DNA of 64,000 bases from an uncultured bacterium. GTDB taxonomy: Bacteria > Patescibacteriota > Minisyncoccia > Phycocordibacterales > UBA9973. The stretch is from the NCBI GenBank assembly GCA_937895515.1, contig CALAYS010000077.1:72083-136082 (forward strand). The letters run 5' to 3'. A program made the position numbers and the translations under genes. Below, piece after piece: positions 36,801 to 45,047 of the stretch (position 1 is the first letter of the stretch; the number at the start of each line of letters is the position of its first letter). The notes below the pieces were generated by a model that ran no database searches, had not been told where the DNA came from, and saw nothing but the letters and a program-made list of their open reading frames with translations.

Positions 36801-36997
36801 TTAGTATGAGCACCATCTACAAAAGCAAAGCATTCTTCAATAGTAGAATAGCCAGTAGATAGCATAACTTTTCTATTATTAGGATATAATTTCCAAACGG
36901 AAAAATGTCCATTTACAACCATAATTTTAAAACCTGCACTTTTTACATAGTGTAGATTTTCAATTAATTCTAAATATTCAGTTGGGGTCAATTGCAT
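36797..36997 (-). CDS. Hypothetical small protein, 66 aa
   Basis: MQLTPTEYLELIENLHYVKSAGF..., ending in FAFVDGAHTK. Not recognised. It overlaps thyA by 4 nt and the exonuclease gene by 20 nt and is therefore most likely translated in coupling. Confidence 0.65.
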   Translation of the reverse strand: MQLTPTEYLELIENLHYVKSAGFKIMVVNGHFSVWKLYPNNRKVMLSTGYSTIEECFAFVDGAHTK

Positions 36998-37610
36998 TTT
37001 TATAAATACTTTGTAGGGTTAATATCTGATTTACACAATCATCAAACGAATCATGATTGTTAGGAAGTTGAAGACCACCAACAGTATCATAGGCTTCTCT
37101 TATTGTGCGATAACACATTTTTTGCCTAAACTCTAAACTGTTAGTTTTTTTGTATGCGAGGAATAAATTATCAAGCCACCTATGATCATTTACCACCCCG
37201 CATGCCCACACAATTGGTTTTCTATAAAATCTATCATTAGCACTTACATCATGTATGTAGCTATTAAAACTTTCTAGAGCCGATTCAGGGGTTATTTTCG
37301 CAATACTAGCATCTTTAGGATTTATACATTCCATAAAGAATTTATTATTACGTTCCAAATGCCACAATAGAGTGCCACTGTCAAAATCTAAACCCTTTTT
37401 AATTTGGTCGTTTATATCCAGCGCACAATGGAACGAGATGTCATTATCATCTCTTATTTGCCCAATTAAGGGTTTTTTAAAATCATTTAAATTGTTAGCT
37501 GTATCTATATCAAAAGCAATGGCAGATATAGATAATATTACTGGATTATCAGCAATGCTTAATGTTTCCATATCGAGCATTATATGCCGATAATTAGTAA
37601 AATTTTTCAT
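36978..37610 (-). CDS. DEDD-family 3'-5' exonuclease (DexA-like)
   Basis: 210 aa. Exo I is IMLDMETLSI (D-x-E), and the terminal motif NNHDSFDDCVNQI carries the H-D-x3-D of DEDDh enzymes; a middle Asp lies in ACGVVNDHRWLDN. T4 DexA and related phage exonucleases have the same short layout. It could proofread for the split Pol III, which lacks a visible exonuclease domain, or degrade host DNA. Confidence 0.8.
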   Translation of the reverse strand: MKNFTNYRHIMLDMETLSIADNPVILSISAIAFDIDTANNLNDFKKPLIGQIRDDNDISFHCALDINDQIKKGLDFDSGTLLWHLERNNKFFMECINPKDASIAKITPESALESFNSYIHDVSANDRFYRKPIVWACGVVNDHRWLDNLFLAYKKTNSLEFRQKMCYRTIREAYDTVGGLQLPNNHDSFDDCVNQILTLQSIYKNAIDPN

Positions 37611-37881
37611 AAAGATAGGGTCCGAAACGAATAGTGAGTTAGTTTAATTAAAATCGACCAGTAAAACCTCTACCCAGCAAAGGGCTTTGTTTATTTGGAA
37701 GATTGATCAATTATACAGGCTTATTTACTTAATTATTTCACATCATGGCCTATGATGTGGTTGAATATTATACTTTACAAGGCGTCCCTTGTTATGCACT
37801 TTTACAACAATAATCAGTTATTGCTATACGTTTAACCCTCGATGTATTTAATTATATTAGTATAATTAATTATATCGTTAA
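37611..37881 (-). other. Gene-free stretch distal to Ro60 with two small hairpins
   Basis: No reading frame is supported. Visible structure: an 8-bp hairpin CACATCAT/ATGATGTG (37739-37759) and a 6-bp hairpin ACAAGG/CCTTGT (37777-37792). A near-palindromic AT tract (TTAATTATATTAGTATAATTAA) covers 37848-37869. May be further small RNA sequence or a transcription-end region after the Ro60 locus. Confidence 0.4.
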
Positions 37882-37919
37882 GAGGAGACAGGAATTTGTT
37901 TTAAATTCCCAGTCTTCTC
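37882..37919 (-). ncRNA. Structured RNA hairpin, Ro60 locus
   Basis: GAGGAGAC and GTCTTCTC pair (one G-T), then GGAATTT/AAATTCC, giving a ~15-bp stem around a TGTTT-like loop with one internal mismatch. It is adjacent to a second, longer hairpin and may be the 3' part of the same transcript on the minus strand. Strand is inferred from the Ro60 gene. Confidence 0.5.
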
Positions 37920-37921
37920 GT

Positions 37922-37991
37922 GATGTAGATCTGGGCCCACCAGGCACCTGAAGCTACTGGAGCTGCAGTGCCAGGACCTGGATCTGACATC
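37922..37991 (-). ncRNA. Long GC-rich hairpin, Ro60 locus
   Basis: GATGT...ACATC closes a nested stem that continues AGATC/GATCT, then GGGCCC against a wobble partner, then GGCA/TGCC, CTG/CAG and AGCT/AGCT at the tip. It is far more GC-rich than the surroundings, as expected of a functional RNA fold. One base separates it from the Y-RNA candidate. Strand is inferred from the neighbouring gene. Confidence 0.55.
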
Positions 37992-37992
37992 T

Positions 37993-38118
37993 CCCAATAT
38001 GGTTTGGTTCAAGATTTCAAAACTGTGGTTTAATTGTAGGTACCTTTTGGGTACCGGATATTAAACCTGTGTTTTGATTTCTGGAATCGACTTTTAACGT
38101 CGAAACGACCATATTGGG
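37993..38118 (-). ncRNA. Candidate Y RNA next to Ro60
   Basis: The 126-nt element is closed by a perfect 11-bp stem (37993-38003 with 38108-38118: CCCAATATGGT/ACCATATTGGG). Inside lie a short CGAC/GTCG hairpin and a long nested hairpin: TCAAAAC/GTTTTGA, GGTTTAAT/ATTAAACC and GGTACC/GGTACC. Size, terminal stem and the position 3' of a TROVE gene fit Y RNAs, which bind Ro60 through the end stem. On the minus strand the 5' side reads TATGGTCG and the 3' side CTTGAACC, loosely like the GGUC/UUGACC signature of Y RNAs. Strand choice and family need covariance testing. Confidence 0.6.
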
Positions 38119-38290
38119 ACACTACAAATAAAAAGACAAATTAATTGCCTATCTACAAAGATTCATCTAAAGCATCATAGAAGAATGACGCAGGATGACT
38201 ATTCTCTAACCTGAATAATTAGAATTGCGCCCCATTGAGACGCAAGACAAACAAAGAAATTATACAATTAAGTACATCTATTTTGTTTAT
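38119..38290 (-). other. Spacer between Ro60 stop and the Y-RNA candidate
   Basis: 172 bp with no supported gene. A 5-bp hairpin TTGCG/CGCAA near 38226-38246 is the only clear structure. Probably the 3' untranslated part of the Ro60 transcript or a promoter region for the RNA. Confidence 0.35.
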
Positions 38291-39757
38291 TTAATTAACC
38301 GGAAAGCTACCATAACTACAGCTAAGTAGTTCAGATAAGCTTCCGACTTCATTAACATACTTCAAGAAAGAGAATATTTTCCCACTTAAACCACAAATAA
38401 AGAAAGAATTACCTTCCCTAAATGGAGTTGTAGGACTAGCATTAAAGTTAAAAATAACCTTAATACCATTACCACCTAGTTTATTAGCCTTCGACAGATC
38501 TGTTTTGCTAACATCTCCATCCGACAATATAAACATAGCGTCATACTGTCTATTGCCAATTAGTTGAGTAACTGAATTAAAGTTGGTTCCACCGCCATGT
38601 CCAGCTAAATTAATAGCATGCTTCATCTTAGCCATATTAGTAAGAGAAGTTGGATTACTTATGAAACCAGCTGTGCTGCCAAAGGAAACAATTTCTACGG
38701 TAGATGCTGAATGTGCTGCATTAATAGCAGCTGCAAACAATACTGCAGTATCAATAGCCTTACCGCGCATTGATCCAGAATTATCAATAACTATACAGAT
38801 TCTATTTCCAAGATTAGGAACGTTGGAAAACGAAAGCTCAATTGCTTCATCAAGAGCTTGCTTGAATACCAGCGTAGATACATTTTCCTTAGCAGTAATA
38901 AATGCCATTGGCAACTGCTTAGATCTTTTAATCTTTTCTGGATCTGAAATAAACTTAGCAACATTTACAATAGTTTGACTAGAGCATTCTTGTTCAATGT
39001 TTCTAAGATTACGAAGCATAGCCATATAGCCTAGCTTGCCACTATTAATAAGTTCATCCCAAATAACAGACTTTTTCTTTTGCTGAGAAAGAGGAAGTTG
39101 ACCATTCTTTGAAAATTCTACTTCCCATGTATATGGAGACTCAAGAGTATCCGTCATAATTTTGGAGAAGATTTCGTTATGAACAGTATCGACTGGAACG
39201 GGGTGTACAATTCTCATCAGGTCTTTGATCGTAAGTGACTTTGAACCACCGTTATACTTAGCAAATTGATAAGCATCGAACTTATTAAATGCATCTGCAA
39301 CGCCCTTTTTAATGGCCATTGGTACACATTTTTTATTACCAAAAATAGTTAGCGAGTAGCCATAAAGCTCAGTAAGTTCATCACCTCTAGAGATAACATC
39401 CTTAACAAGATTACGCATATTTGCATATGATTTCTTATGCACAGCTAGTGCATTGGCAAATTCAACAACAATCGCAATAGGATATGTACGCATATCCATA
39501 ACCTTTCTAGCAAACAAGCAAACGTTTGCAATATAATCAAATTCATTTGCAAGAACAAGACTATTTACAGCACTCTTCATATTTTGATACAGCTGATCAG
39601 CAGTATTATAAAACTGATCCTTACCATACAAAACAGAAGTTGCAATTTCCAAAAGCATAGTTTTGGAATTCTTTACATATTGAACATTGCCATTTCCAGA
39701 CAAACCTTTAGGAATTGGCATAACAACCGGAGAAGCTTTACGATTAAGCGCAACCAT
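38291..39757 (-). CDS. rsr: Ro60/TROVE-domain RNA-binding protein (Rsr homologue)
   Basis: 488 aa. The first ~300 residues are the TROVE HEAT-repeat ring (YVKNSKTMLLEIATSVLYG, RTYPIAIVVEFANALAVH, KDLMRIVHPVPVD). The C-terminal VWA domain has a complete MIDAS: DNSGSM (325-330), a Thr in GGGTNF and ILSDGD. Bacterial Rsr binds Y RNAs and feeds structured RNA to exonucleases for rRNA maturation and decay under stress. In this phage it is followed by a structured RNA locus and lies in a region full of tRNAs, suggesting RNA quality control. Confidence 0.92.
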   Translation of the reverse strand: MVALNRKASPVVMPIPKGLSGNGNVQYVKNSKTMLLEIATSVLYGKDQFYNTADQLYQNMKSAVNSLVLANEFDYIANVCLFARKVMDMRTYPIAIVVEFANALAVHKKSYANMRNLVKDVISRGDELTELYGYSLTIFGNKKCVPMAIKKGVADAFNKFDAYQFAKYNGGSKSLTIKDLMRIVHPVPVDTVHNEIFSKIMTDTLESPYTWEVEFSKNGQLPLSQQKKKSVIWDELINSGKLGYMAMLRNLRNIEQECSSQTIVNVAKFISDPEKIKRSKQLPMAFITAKENVSTLVFKQALDEAIELSFSNVPNLGNRICIVIDNSGSMRGKAIDTAVLFAAAINAAHSASTVEIVSFGSTAGFISNPTSLTNMAKMKHAINLAGHGGGTNFNSVTQLIGNRQYDAMFILSDGDVSKTDLSKANKLGGNGIKVIFNFNASPTTPFREGNSFFICGLSGKIFSFLKYVNEVGSLSELLSCSYGSFPVN

Positions 39758-39768
39758 TATTATTCACC

Positions 39769-39915
39769 TTATTTCTTTTTCATATCAGATGGATATGGAG
39801 TCATTGCATTACAAACAGTACAGCGATACCCTTTATTGGCATTGCTATGAACACGCATATTCTTACCATGAGTCTTATCTTGGTAATCGTGCTTGCAGTT
39901 ACATTTCAGAATCAC
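39769..39915 (-). CDS. Small zinc-ribbon protein, 48 aa, GTG start
   Basis: Reads MILKCNCKHDYQDKTHGKNM... then YRCTVCNAMTPYPSD, with C-x-C and C-x2-C pairs that would form a zinc ribbon. The GTG start lies one base after the stop of the upstream gene; AAAG precedes it. Similar tiny ribbon proteins are common in large phages, role unknown. It ends 11 nt before the Ro60 start. Confidence 0.7.
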   Translation of the reverse strand: MILKCNCKHDYQDKTHGKNMRVHSNANKGYRCTVCNAMTPYPSDMKKK

Positions 39916-39916
39916 T

Positions 39917-40345
39917 TTAATTCTCTATAATTTCAAAAGTTTGAGAAAATTCATACAAATTATCATGTATCTTCGACAACCAAAGATCCACGCTTTCAAC
40001 AGAAGGTCTTTCTGAATTTACTTCTTTGTACAAACCAACGAGAGCACCAATAATAATATCCCATTCTTTTCCGTGCAAAGTAAAATATGGGTAATCTTCA
40101 AATTGAGGATGCTGATTAAAGCCGACATATATTTTTGATATATTTTTATTCAATGGCTTAATACGAGCAACATGACAATGATCAGATGAAAAATCTACAT
40201 TCTTCCAATAAGGCCCTATAAACGGAATACAAGTTCCATTAAAAGTCTTATATGAATGAGGAATTGAATATTTTGTATCAGGGTCTGTCATCTTCTTAAT
40301 TAAAAGATTCAACAGATTAGAAACTTCTTTAGAAACTGGCATCAC
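39917..40345 (-). CDS. Hypothetical protein, 142 aa
   Basis: MMPVSKEVSNLLNLLIKKM...; central HVARIKPLNKNISKIYVGF and YPYFTLHGKEWDIIIGALVGLYKE. Not recognised. Positioned between two VWA-type genes. Confidence 0.65.
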   Translation of the reverse strand: MMPVSKEVSNLLNLLIKKMTDPDTKYSIPHSYKTFNGTCIPFIGPYWKNVDFSSDHCHVARIKPLNKNISKIYVGFNQHPQFEDYPYFTLHGKEWDIIIGALVGLYKEVNSERPSVESVDLWLSKIHDNLYEFSQTFEIIEN

Positions 40346-40356
40346 ATATCCGTGTA

Positions 40357-40917
40357 TTAATGACTTGCTCTATATGCAGTTGTACTAGCACTAATGCTAT
40401 TAAGAGCACCATGTAGTCCTTTGCTGGTATATTCAAAACCAACAGCATTAGCTGGAAGAACATTAATAGAAGCAGTAAATTCAGTAAAGTTGGTGATATT
40501 AGCGCCAAGGAAAATAACTTGCCACCCATTAACTTCCTGAGTATCTTTAATCATTGTAGCTATCTGATCTTTCTTAAACAATCTAGATGCATTTTCTTCA
40601 CCATCTGTAAGAATTGCAAGAACACCAGAAGTGCCAGCCTTAACTTCTACGCTAATAGCTTTACCAATTGCATCATAAAGTGCCGTTCCGCCAGAAGGTC
40701 TATAACTAAAAGCATTAAGATCTTGAGCCTTCTTTACATCAATAGCTTCAGCAGAATTAACACCTGAACCAAAGTTGTATAGAGAAAAAGTAGCTTCGCC
40801 ATCTAATTCTTTTTGAGAAGCAATAAAACTATTGAAAGCTTGTATTGTTTCATTTTTTAGAACACCCATTGATCCAGAAGAATCAAGAAGCATTACTATT
40901 TTAATAGGATTTGTCAT
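40357..40917 (-). CDS. Von Willebrand factor A domain protein
   Basis: 186 aa, a single VWA domain. MIDAS is LDSSGSMG at residues ~10-17, with Thr in PSGGTALYDAIGKAI and Asp in ILTDGEENA. The N-terminus reads MTNPIKIVML with no signal peptide, so it acts in the cytoplasm, like TerY-type VWA proteins. Neighbouring Ro60, another VWA gene and an AAA+ gene suggest a metal-dependent protein-interaction module. Confidence 0.88.
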   Translation of the reverse strand: MTNPIKIVMLLDSSGSMGVLKNETIQAFNSFIASQKELDGEATFSLYNFGSGVNSAEAIDVKKAQDLNAFSYRPSGGTALYDAIGKAISVEVKAGTSGVLAILTDGEENASRLFKKDQIATMIKDTQEVNGWQVIFLGANITNFTEFTASINVLPANAVGFEYTSKGLHGALNSISASTTAYRASH

Positions 40918-40928
40918 TGCAATATACC

Positions 40929-41132
40929 TTATGCGGTAACTGTATTAAGTCGTGCAGCATTAAGCTCATCAACTTCTTGTTGTGCAGCATTGATAACATC
41001 AACCATTTCTTCCATAGACTTAGCAATCATTCTTCGAGAAGGCAGTACACCTTTTTCAGAAGTAAATACTATAGAGGCAATATATCCATTATATACAAAT
41101 TCAATATTTACAGCCTGAATACGATTAGCCAT
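40929..41132 (-). CDS. Hypothetical small protein, 67 aa
   Basis: MANRIQAVNIEFVYNGYIAS, then a long helix EEMVDVINAAQQEVDELNAA. Not recognised. Overlaps the YqeY gene by 8 nt. Confidence 0.65.
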   Translation of the reverse strand: MANRIQAVNIEFVYNGYIASIVFTSEKGVLPSRRMIAKSMEEMVDVINAAQQEVDELNAARLNTVTA

Positions 41133-41541
41133 TTACAGAAGCCTTTGCAATGTCAGATAGCATTTTGCCATCATATCTACCAAGATAATTTGTCTTAAAA
41201 TGCTTCATAATAGAAGGCAGGTCAGACAGCACTTCTTGCTTAATAATGGCAATTATTGCGTCTAGACTTAATTGGGATGGCATATAAGATTCAAGAACTG
41301 CCTGTTCTAATTGCAACATAGCTAAAGTTACAGAATCAGGATCTTTGCCTTGGAATTCTTTATTTGTATCAAGATACTTTTTGATAGTAGATACAATAAG
41401 CTCATCTTCAGTGCCCTTAAAAGAGCCTTTAAGAGCGTTTTGAATGTCGCCCATCAATGTGGTAAGGAGAGAAGCTTTAGTGGCCTCCTTGGCCTTTCTA
41501 GCAGTCAATTGATCTGCTTTGATATTGTCTAGTAGAGACAT
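41125..41541 (-). CDS. YqeY-like GatB-tail domain protein
   Basis: 138 aa. The layout MSLLDNIKADQLTARKAKEATKAS, then a long helical segment, QLEQAVLESYMPSQLSLDAI and a C-terminal GRYDGKMLSDIAKASVNG is that of YqeY, where the last motif normally reads GxADxKxVxxxVK. The domain resembles the tRNA-binding tail of amidotransferase GatB. In a phage full of tRNAs it could bind or help charge them. Confidence 0.8.
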   Translation of the reverse strand: MSLLDNIKADQLTARKAKEATKASLLTTLMGDIQNALKGSFKGTEDELIVSTIKKYLDTNKEFQGKDPDSVTLAMLQLEQAVLESYMPSQLSLDAIIAIIKQEVLSDLPSIMKHFKTNYLGRYDGKMLSDIAKASVNG

Positions 41542-41551
41542 GTTTTATAAC

Positions 41552-41989
41552 TCAAATAGGTTTACCAAGATTCATATTCATATACTTATTCCAGGAAATA
41601 AAACCGAAATACTTAACAGCATAAAAATAAAACTTGGAAAATATAAACTTTTCTCTTTTCATTAAAGAAAGAAAAATAAAATCACACTTATCTTTTGGGA
41701 TAGAGTGCAAGCCAGCGTATTGATAAAGAGCATCGTGAACTAAAGAGGCAATCTTTGTCTTATTGCCAAAATCAGGAGAACCAATAAACTTACCAAACAA
41801 TTTAAACTTTGGAGAACATCCATCCCAGCTATATCCTTCTGGAATATAGATATATGTAAAATACGAATCAGTTCCAGTACGCAACCAGTCACCAAGAAAA
41901 GATGTTACATTTGAATAATTAATTTCACCAGGACGCAATGCAATACTTTCACCACGAGCAAGAGTGTATTTATATTTTGGCATTACCAT
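41552..41989 (-). CDS. DUF1353-family protein
   Basis: 145 aa. YSWDGCSPKFKLFGKFIGSPDF and ASLVHDALYQYAGLHSIPK match the DUF1353 signature (W-D-G-x-S-x-P ... H-D-x-L-Y). The conserved His-Asp suggests a metal site. Often found in phages and prophages near lysis or tail genes, but function is unknown. It overlaps the next gene by 7 nt. Confidence 0.75.
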   Translation of the reverse strand: MVMPKYKYTLARGESIALRPGEINYSNVTSFLGDWLRTGTDSYFTYIYIPEGYSWDGCSPKFKLFGKFIGSPDFGNKTKIASLVHDALYQYAGLHSIPKDKCDFIFLSLMKREKFIFSKFYFYAVKYFGFISWNKYMNMNLGKPI

Positions 41990-42273
41990 GCACCTTCAAA
42001 TTTATCTTGAATTATAAGAATAGACTGCTCAGTCTTTTCCATTTGTTCTTTTATAGAGGGAAAACATTTAAGAATATTTATATATGCACAACAAACAAGA
42101 TATTTATTCTTGGTATACGAAACATGATAATCATCCCATTGTGAAATAACAGGATTGTCTTTAACTCGCACAGATATAAAATTTCTCAGACAAGATAACT
42201 CTTGAAAAAGTAGTTGTAATGCAGCAGTCAGATCATCAGATTTATACTGATATTGAAATTGTAAATCGCCCAT
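41983..42273 (-). CDS. Hypothetical protein, 96 aa
   Basis: Likely start MGDLQFQYQYKSDDLT; an upstream ATG falls in the terminator stem. Contains VISQWDDYHVSYTKNKYLVCCAYI. Not recognised. First gene after the terminator at 42276-42310. Confidence 0.6.
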   Translation of the reverse strand: MGDLQFQYQYKSDDLTAALQLLFQELSCLRNFISVRVKDNPVISQWDDYHVSYTKNKYLVCCAYINILKCFPSIKEQMEKTEQSILIIQDKFEGAW

Positions 42274-42275
42274 AA

Positions 42276-42310
42276 TAAAAAAGAGCACACTGACGTTAAT
42301 CAGGTGCCCT
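42276..42310 (-). terminator. Rho-independent terminator downstream of the tRNA/purA region
   Basis: On the minus strand AGGGCACCTGA pairs with TCAGTGTGCTCT (one bulge, one G-T) and is followed by TTTTTTATT. It lies between tRNA-Ser and the small gene at 42273, in the transcription direction of both. Confidence 0.65.
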
Positions 42311-42395
42311 ATCCAATGTCCATTTTATAGATTTATATTGTAGCTGCATGATATAAATCAGATTCCATTTAAAGAACTGCAGCAATTGATTTTGG

Positions 42396-42483
42396 CGGTA
42401 GGTGACGGATTCGAACCCTCTAACCCCGTTAAGGATCAAACAATTTTCAAGACTGTGCCGCTCTCCCAGACGGTAGACCTACC
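42396..42483 (-). tRNA. tRNA-Ser(TGA)
   Basis: Acceptor GGTAGGT/ACCTACC, G73 and encoded CCA (42393-42395). Anticodon loop CTTGAAA gives TGA; long variable arm as expected for Ser; T-loop TTCGAAT. Confidence 0.92.
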
Positions 42484-42578
42484 AAAATTAGTTAACGCTT
42501 ACGAATACGTTGCCATCCTTTCGTTATGGCCGCTCTGTTAGGTCGCTTTAATAACCTTTTCACGCCTGTGTTTTAGAA

Positions 42579-42619
42579 TTACAATAATACCAGGCACCCA
42601 TCCATAAATATTATTGTAA
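42579..42619. repeat. Perfect 11-bp inverted repeat with 19-nt loop
   Basis: TTACAATAATA (42579-42589) and TATTATTGTAA (42609-42619). A 19-base GC-richer loop lies between. It could be a hairpin RNA, processing signal or protein-binding site between tRNA genes. A similar 10-bp repeat with a 19-nt loop is at 59221-59259. Confidence 0.6.
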
Positions 42620-42672
42620 ATTTATACTCACTTCAGGTCTTCGAGTCGTGCTATTACACACGTTTAATTTGG

Positions 42673-42744
42673 TGCTGTTAGAAGGAATCGAACCCTCATG
42701 ACTGGACTACAAAACCAGCATAATAGCCATTATATGACAACAGC
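42673..42744 (-). tRNA. tRNA-Thr(TGT)
   Basis: Acceptor GCTGTTG/TAACAGC, A73 and encoded CCA (42670-42672). Anticodon loop TTTGTAG gives TGT; the 31-39 pair is a T-T mismatch. T-stem GAGGG/CCTTC, loop TTCGATT. Confidence 0.82.
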
Positions 42745-42843
42745 GAATTAGGATAGTGCGCCATGCGCAAACTCTTTATCCATTTCACAATGGAGAGCCA
42801 CTATATAGTCTTTTATTTACTATTGTCCTTATCCTATATTTGG

Positions 42844-42913
42844 AGCGGGTATGGGGATTCGAACCCCAACTGCACAGCTTGGAAGGCTGGCGACGTTCCT
42901 CACGCTTACCCGC
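42844..42913 (-). tRNA. tRNA-Gly(TCC)
   Basis: Acceptor GCGGGTA/TACCCGC with T73 (usual for Gly) and encoded CCA. Anticodon loop CTTCCAA gives TCC. T-arm GGGG TTCGAAT CCCC. Confidence 0.92.
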
Positions 42914-42914
42914 A

Positions 42915-44108
42915 TTAATCATTATATGGAGAAGAAAATTTATAAAATCCATCTAAAGACAACAAATGTTGTAGGACAGAAAGTAAATGATCCATAGTTC
43001 TAAAATGAAGAATGTTAACATTATCTCTATAATAAGGAACGTTGTCAACATCTTTAATTTGATCAATACAAGTTATTGCTAATTTTGTTGAAACAGCATT
43101 ATTGTACGGAGCATCATACTGAATAAATTTATAAAACAAATGCATATTAAATGGAGTATATTCAATATGTTTTTGCCAATCATTATAAACATTGGTTGTA
43201 TCAACTACGTCAAAATACTTGTCTATAGATTCAGCTTTGAAAGTTTTATCAAAACCATGTCTAGTCATATAGGGTCTTGTGACATAGATTGTTTCATCTA
43301 CACGAAGATTATATTTTCTACAAATATTGGTTATATTTATAGATCCAGTACGACTAGGCGTTACATATGGAAAATTACCAAAATGCTCATCCAGCATCAA
43401 TCCCTGTGCACCTTCAAAAATAATATTATGATAATAATCAAGCTTATCTAAAGTGATAACATTGCAATAATTAGATGCTATAATATATTGATCAACAAAA
43501 TTATGTATATAGTCCGGTCCAATTATTCTCTTGATAAACAATACAAGATCAGCAGGAAACAATTCTTCATTCTTAAGTTTATTATCTGCATAATAATCCT
43601 TAACAAATTTAAGATGAATCCTTTGAAGTATTTGAGTTGCAATAACAAAATCATTTTCAAAATGACAAGCACGTAAAGACAAAAACGGATCTTCATTTCT
43701 ACGAATGCATTCATTGATACCCATACCACAAGAACCATGCTTATTTAGTATCGCATTCATTCTGTTTATTGCAATGTCAAATGGGGTGATAACCATTGCA
43801 TTAGGGTCAAGAAAAAACAATGGATTAATATTGAATACAGAAACAAGAGAACTTCTTTCTTTATTAAAAGCAATAGGATCAAAAACACAATATTCAGACC
43901 AATAAGTAGCAGCACCACGAATTGTTCCAGAACCAAAATGGTGAAACACATGGGAATCACCATCCTTGAATTTTACAGTATGTCCAGCCTGTGCCCCACC
44001 ATTATATCTAACAACAATAGTTTGTCCTTTTAGTTTTTTAACTAAACTATCAACAACACGACCTTTGCCCTCATCACCATATTGAGAGCCAATAACTGCA
44101 TAATTCAT
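42915..44108 (-). CDS. purA: Adenylosuccinate synthetase (PurA family)
   Basis: 397 aa, slightly shorter than bacterial PurA (~430). GSQYGDEGKGRVVD is the N-terminal GTP/IMP loop with the catalytic Asp retained. NGGAQAGHTV with its His, FEGAQGLMLDEHFGNFPYVT and the SRTGSI region follow. PurZ enzymes of 2-aminoadenine phages normally change the catalytic Asp, so I read this as a PurA-type enzyme making adenylosuccinate from IMP. The C-terminal ~100 aa are diverged. The start lies 16 nt after the VWA gene. Confidence 0.85.
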   Translation of the reverse strand: MNYAVIGSQYGDEGKGRVVDSLVKKLKGQTIVVRYNGGAQAGHTVKFKDGDSHVFHHFGSGTIRGAATYWSEYCVFDPIAFNKERSSLVSVFNINPLFFLDPNAMVITPFDIAINRMNAILNKHGSCGMGINECIRRNEDPFLSLRACHFENDFVIATQILQRIHLKFVKDYYADNKLKNEELFPADLVLFIKRIIGPDYIHNFVDQYIIASNYCNVITLDKLDYYHNIIFEGAQGLMLDEHFGNFPYVTPSRTGSINITNICRKYNLRVDETIYVTRPYMTRHGFDKTFKAESIDKYFDVVDTTNVYNDWQKHIEYTPFNMHLFYKFIQYDAPYNNAVSTKLAITCIDQIKDVDNVPYYRDNVNILHFRTMDHLLSVLQHLLSLDGFYKFSSPYND

Positions 44109-44124
44109 TATATCTTAAAACCTT

Positions 44125-45045
44125 TTAAAACCTAACAAGGCCACCAGTGCCAGTATTAGCAACAACACCAGAAATGGCTTTACTAACAACAAGACTAGTA
44201 TCACCAGACCAACTGCCCACAACATCTTTTGAGTTCGCCCCATTTTGCACCTGTAGAATAGAAACAATAACTTCGGAAAGCTTCTTATAGTCGCTAAGAA
44301 CAATTACATTCTCGCCCATTACAGCATTCCAGCCTCTTTTGACATTATCAATACCATACATTTGAACATGTGACCCTTGTTCTACGATAATGTGATAAGG
44401 AACATATGATTGACGAACCTTGTCAATAATATCAACAAAGGGAACATCAGATTCTGGCTTATAGCCAAAAATAGATTGCACTTGAGCAGCTGTCAAAACA
44501 GAAGGAGGCCCTTCATCACCAATAGTGAAGATATATCCTTTCTTGCCGCGCTTGAGATAAGAATCACATTTGGTGTGATGTGCAGCAAAGTAATATGGGA
44601 CATGATAAGATTCAATTTGATTACCACCACCGCCACAACCACTAAGCCAAAAATCAGACAGGCCATCAGTCAGCTCTTTGCAGCCAGCTTCAAACTGTCC
44701 AACTTGAAATGGTGCACGATCATATTCAACATCACCAATTCCACAGAATAGAACATGTGGATCGCTAACAGGCTTTCTGTCGTAGATTTCCTTGAACAAA
44801 TTACCAAGCCCTTCTTTAATCATATATTCAGGAATGGCACCCATTGATCCAGTAAAGTCCAATCCAATAATAATTGGAGTAGAATTAGGATTTGCATCAG
44901 AATCGCAAGATTCACGCATTGTCATCTTTGCAGGATTAATAGAATCCTTAAGAGAGGTTGTTGTAAAAATTTGAGAAGCAGTTTTTGTACTGGTTGTGCT
45001 AGTGTGCGTAGTCCAGTCCGTATATGAAAAACTTGAGTTGCCCAT
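44125..45045 (-). CDS. Von Willebrand factor A domain protein
   Basis: 306 aa. After a Thr/Ser-rich N-terminus (HTSTTSTKTASQIFTTTSL) comes the VWA domain with MIDAS GLDFTGSMG (~residue 66). Later residues are an SGCGGGGNQ loop and TIGDEGPP. The C-terminus SLVVSKAISGVVANTGTGG is Gly/Ala-rich. It is one gene away from a J-domain protein (overlapping operon spacing of 2 nt), hinting at a chaperone-linked complex. Confidence 0.82.
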   Translation of the reverse strand: MGNSSFSYTDWTTHTSTTSTKTASQIFTTTSLKDSINPAKMTMRESCDSDANPNSTPIIIGLDFTGSMGAIPEYMIKEGLGNLFKEIYDRKPVSDPHVLFCGIGDVEYDRAPFQVGQFEAGCKELTDGLSDFWLSGCGGGGNQIESYHVPYYFAAHHTKCDSYLKRGKKGYIFTIGDEGPPSVLTAAQVQSIFGYKPESDVPFVDIIDKVRQSYVPYHIIVEQGSHVQMYGIDNVKRGWNAVMGENVIVLSDYKKLSEVIVSILQVQNGANSKDVVGSWSGDTSLVVSKAISGVVANTGTGGLVRF

Positions 45046-45047
45046 TA

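Noticed and set aside
42756..42956. 66-aa plus-strand frame across tRNA-Gly
   Set aside because: Most of it is the antisense of a tRNA gene (GFEPQ-type peptide is a known tRNA artefact).
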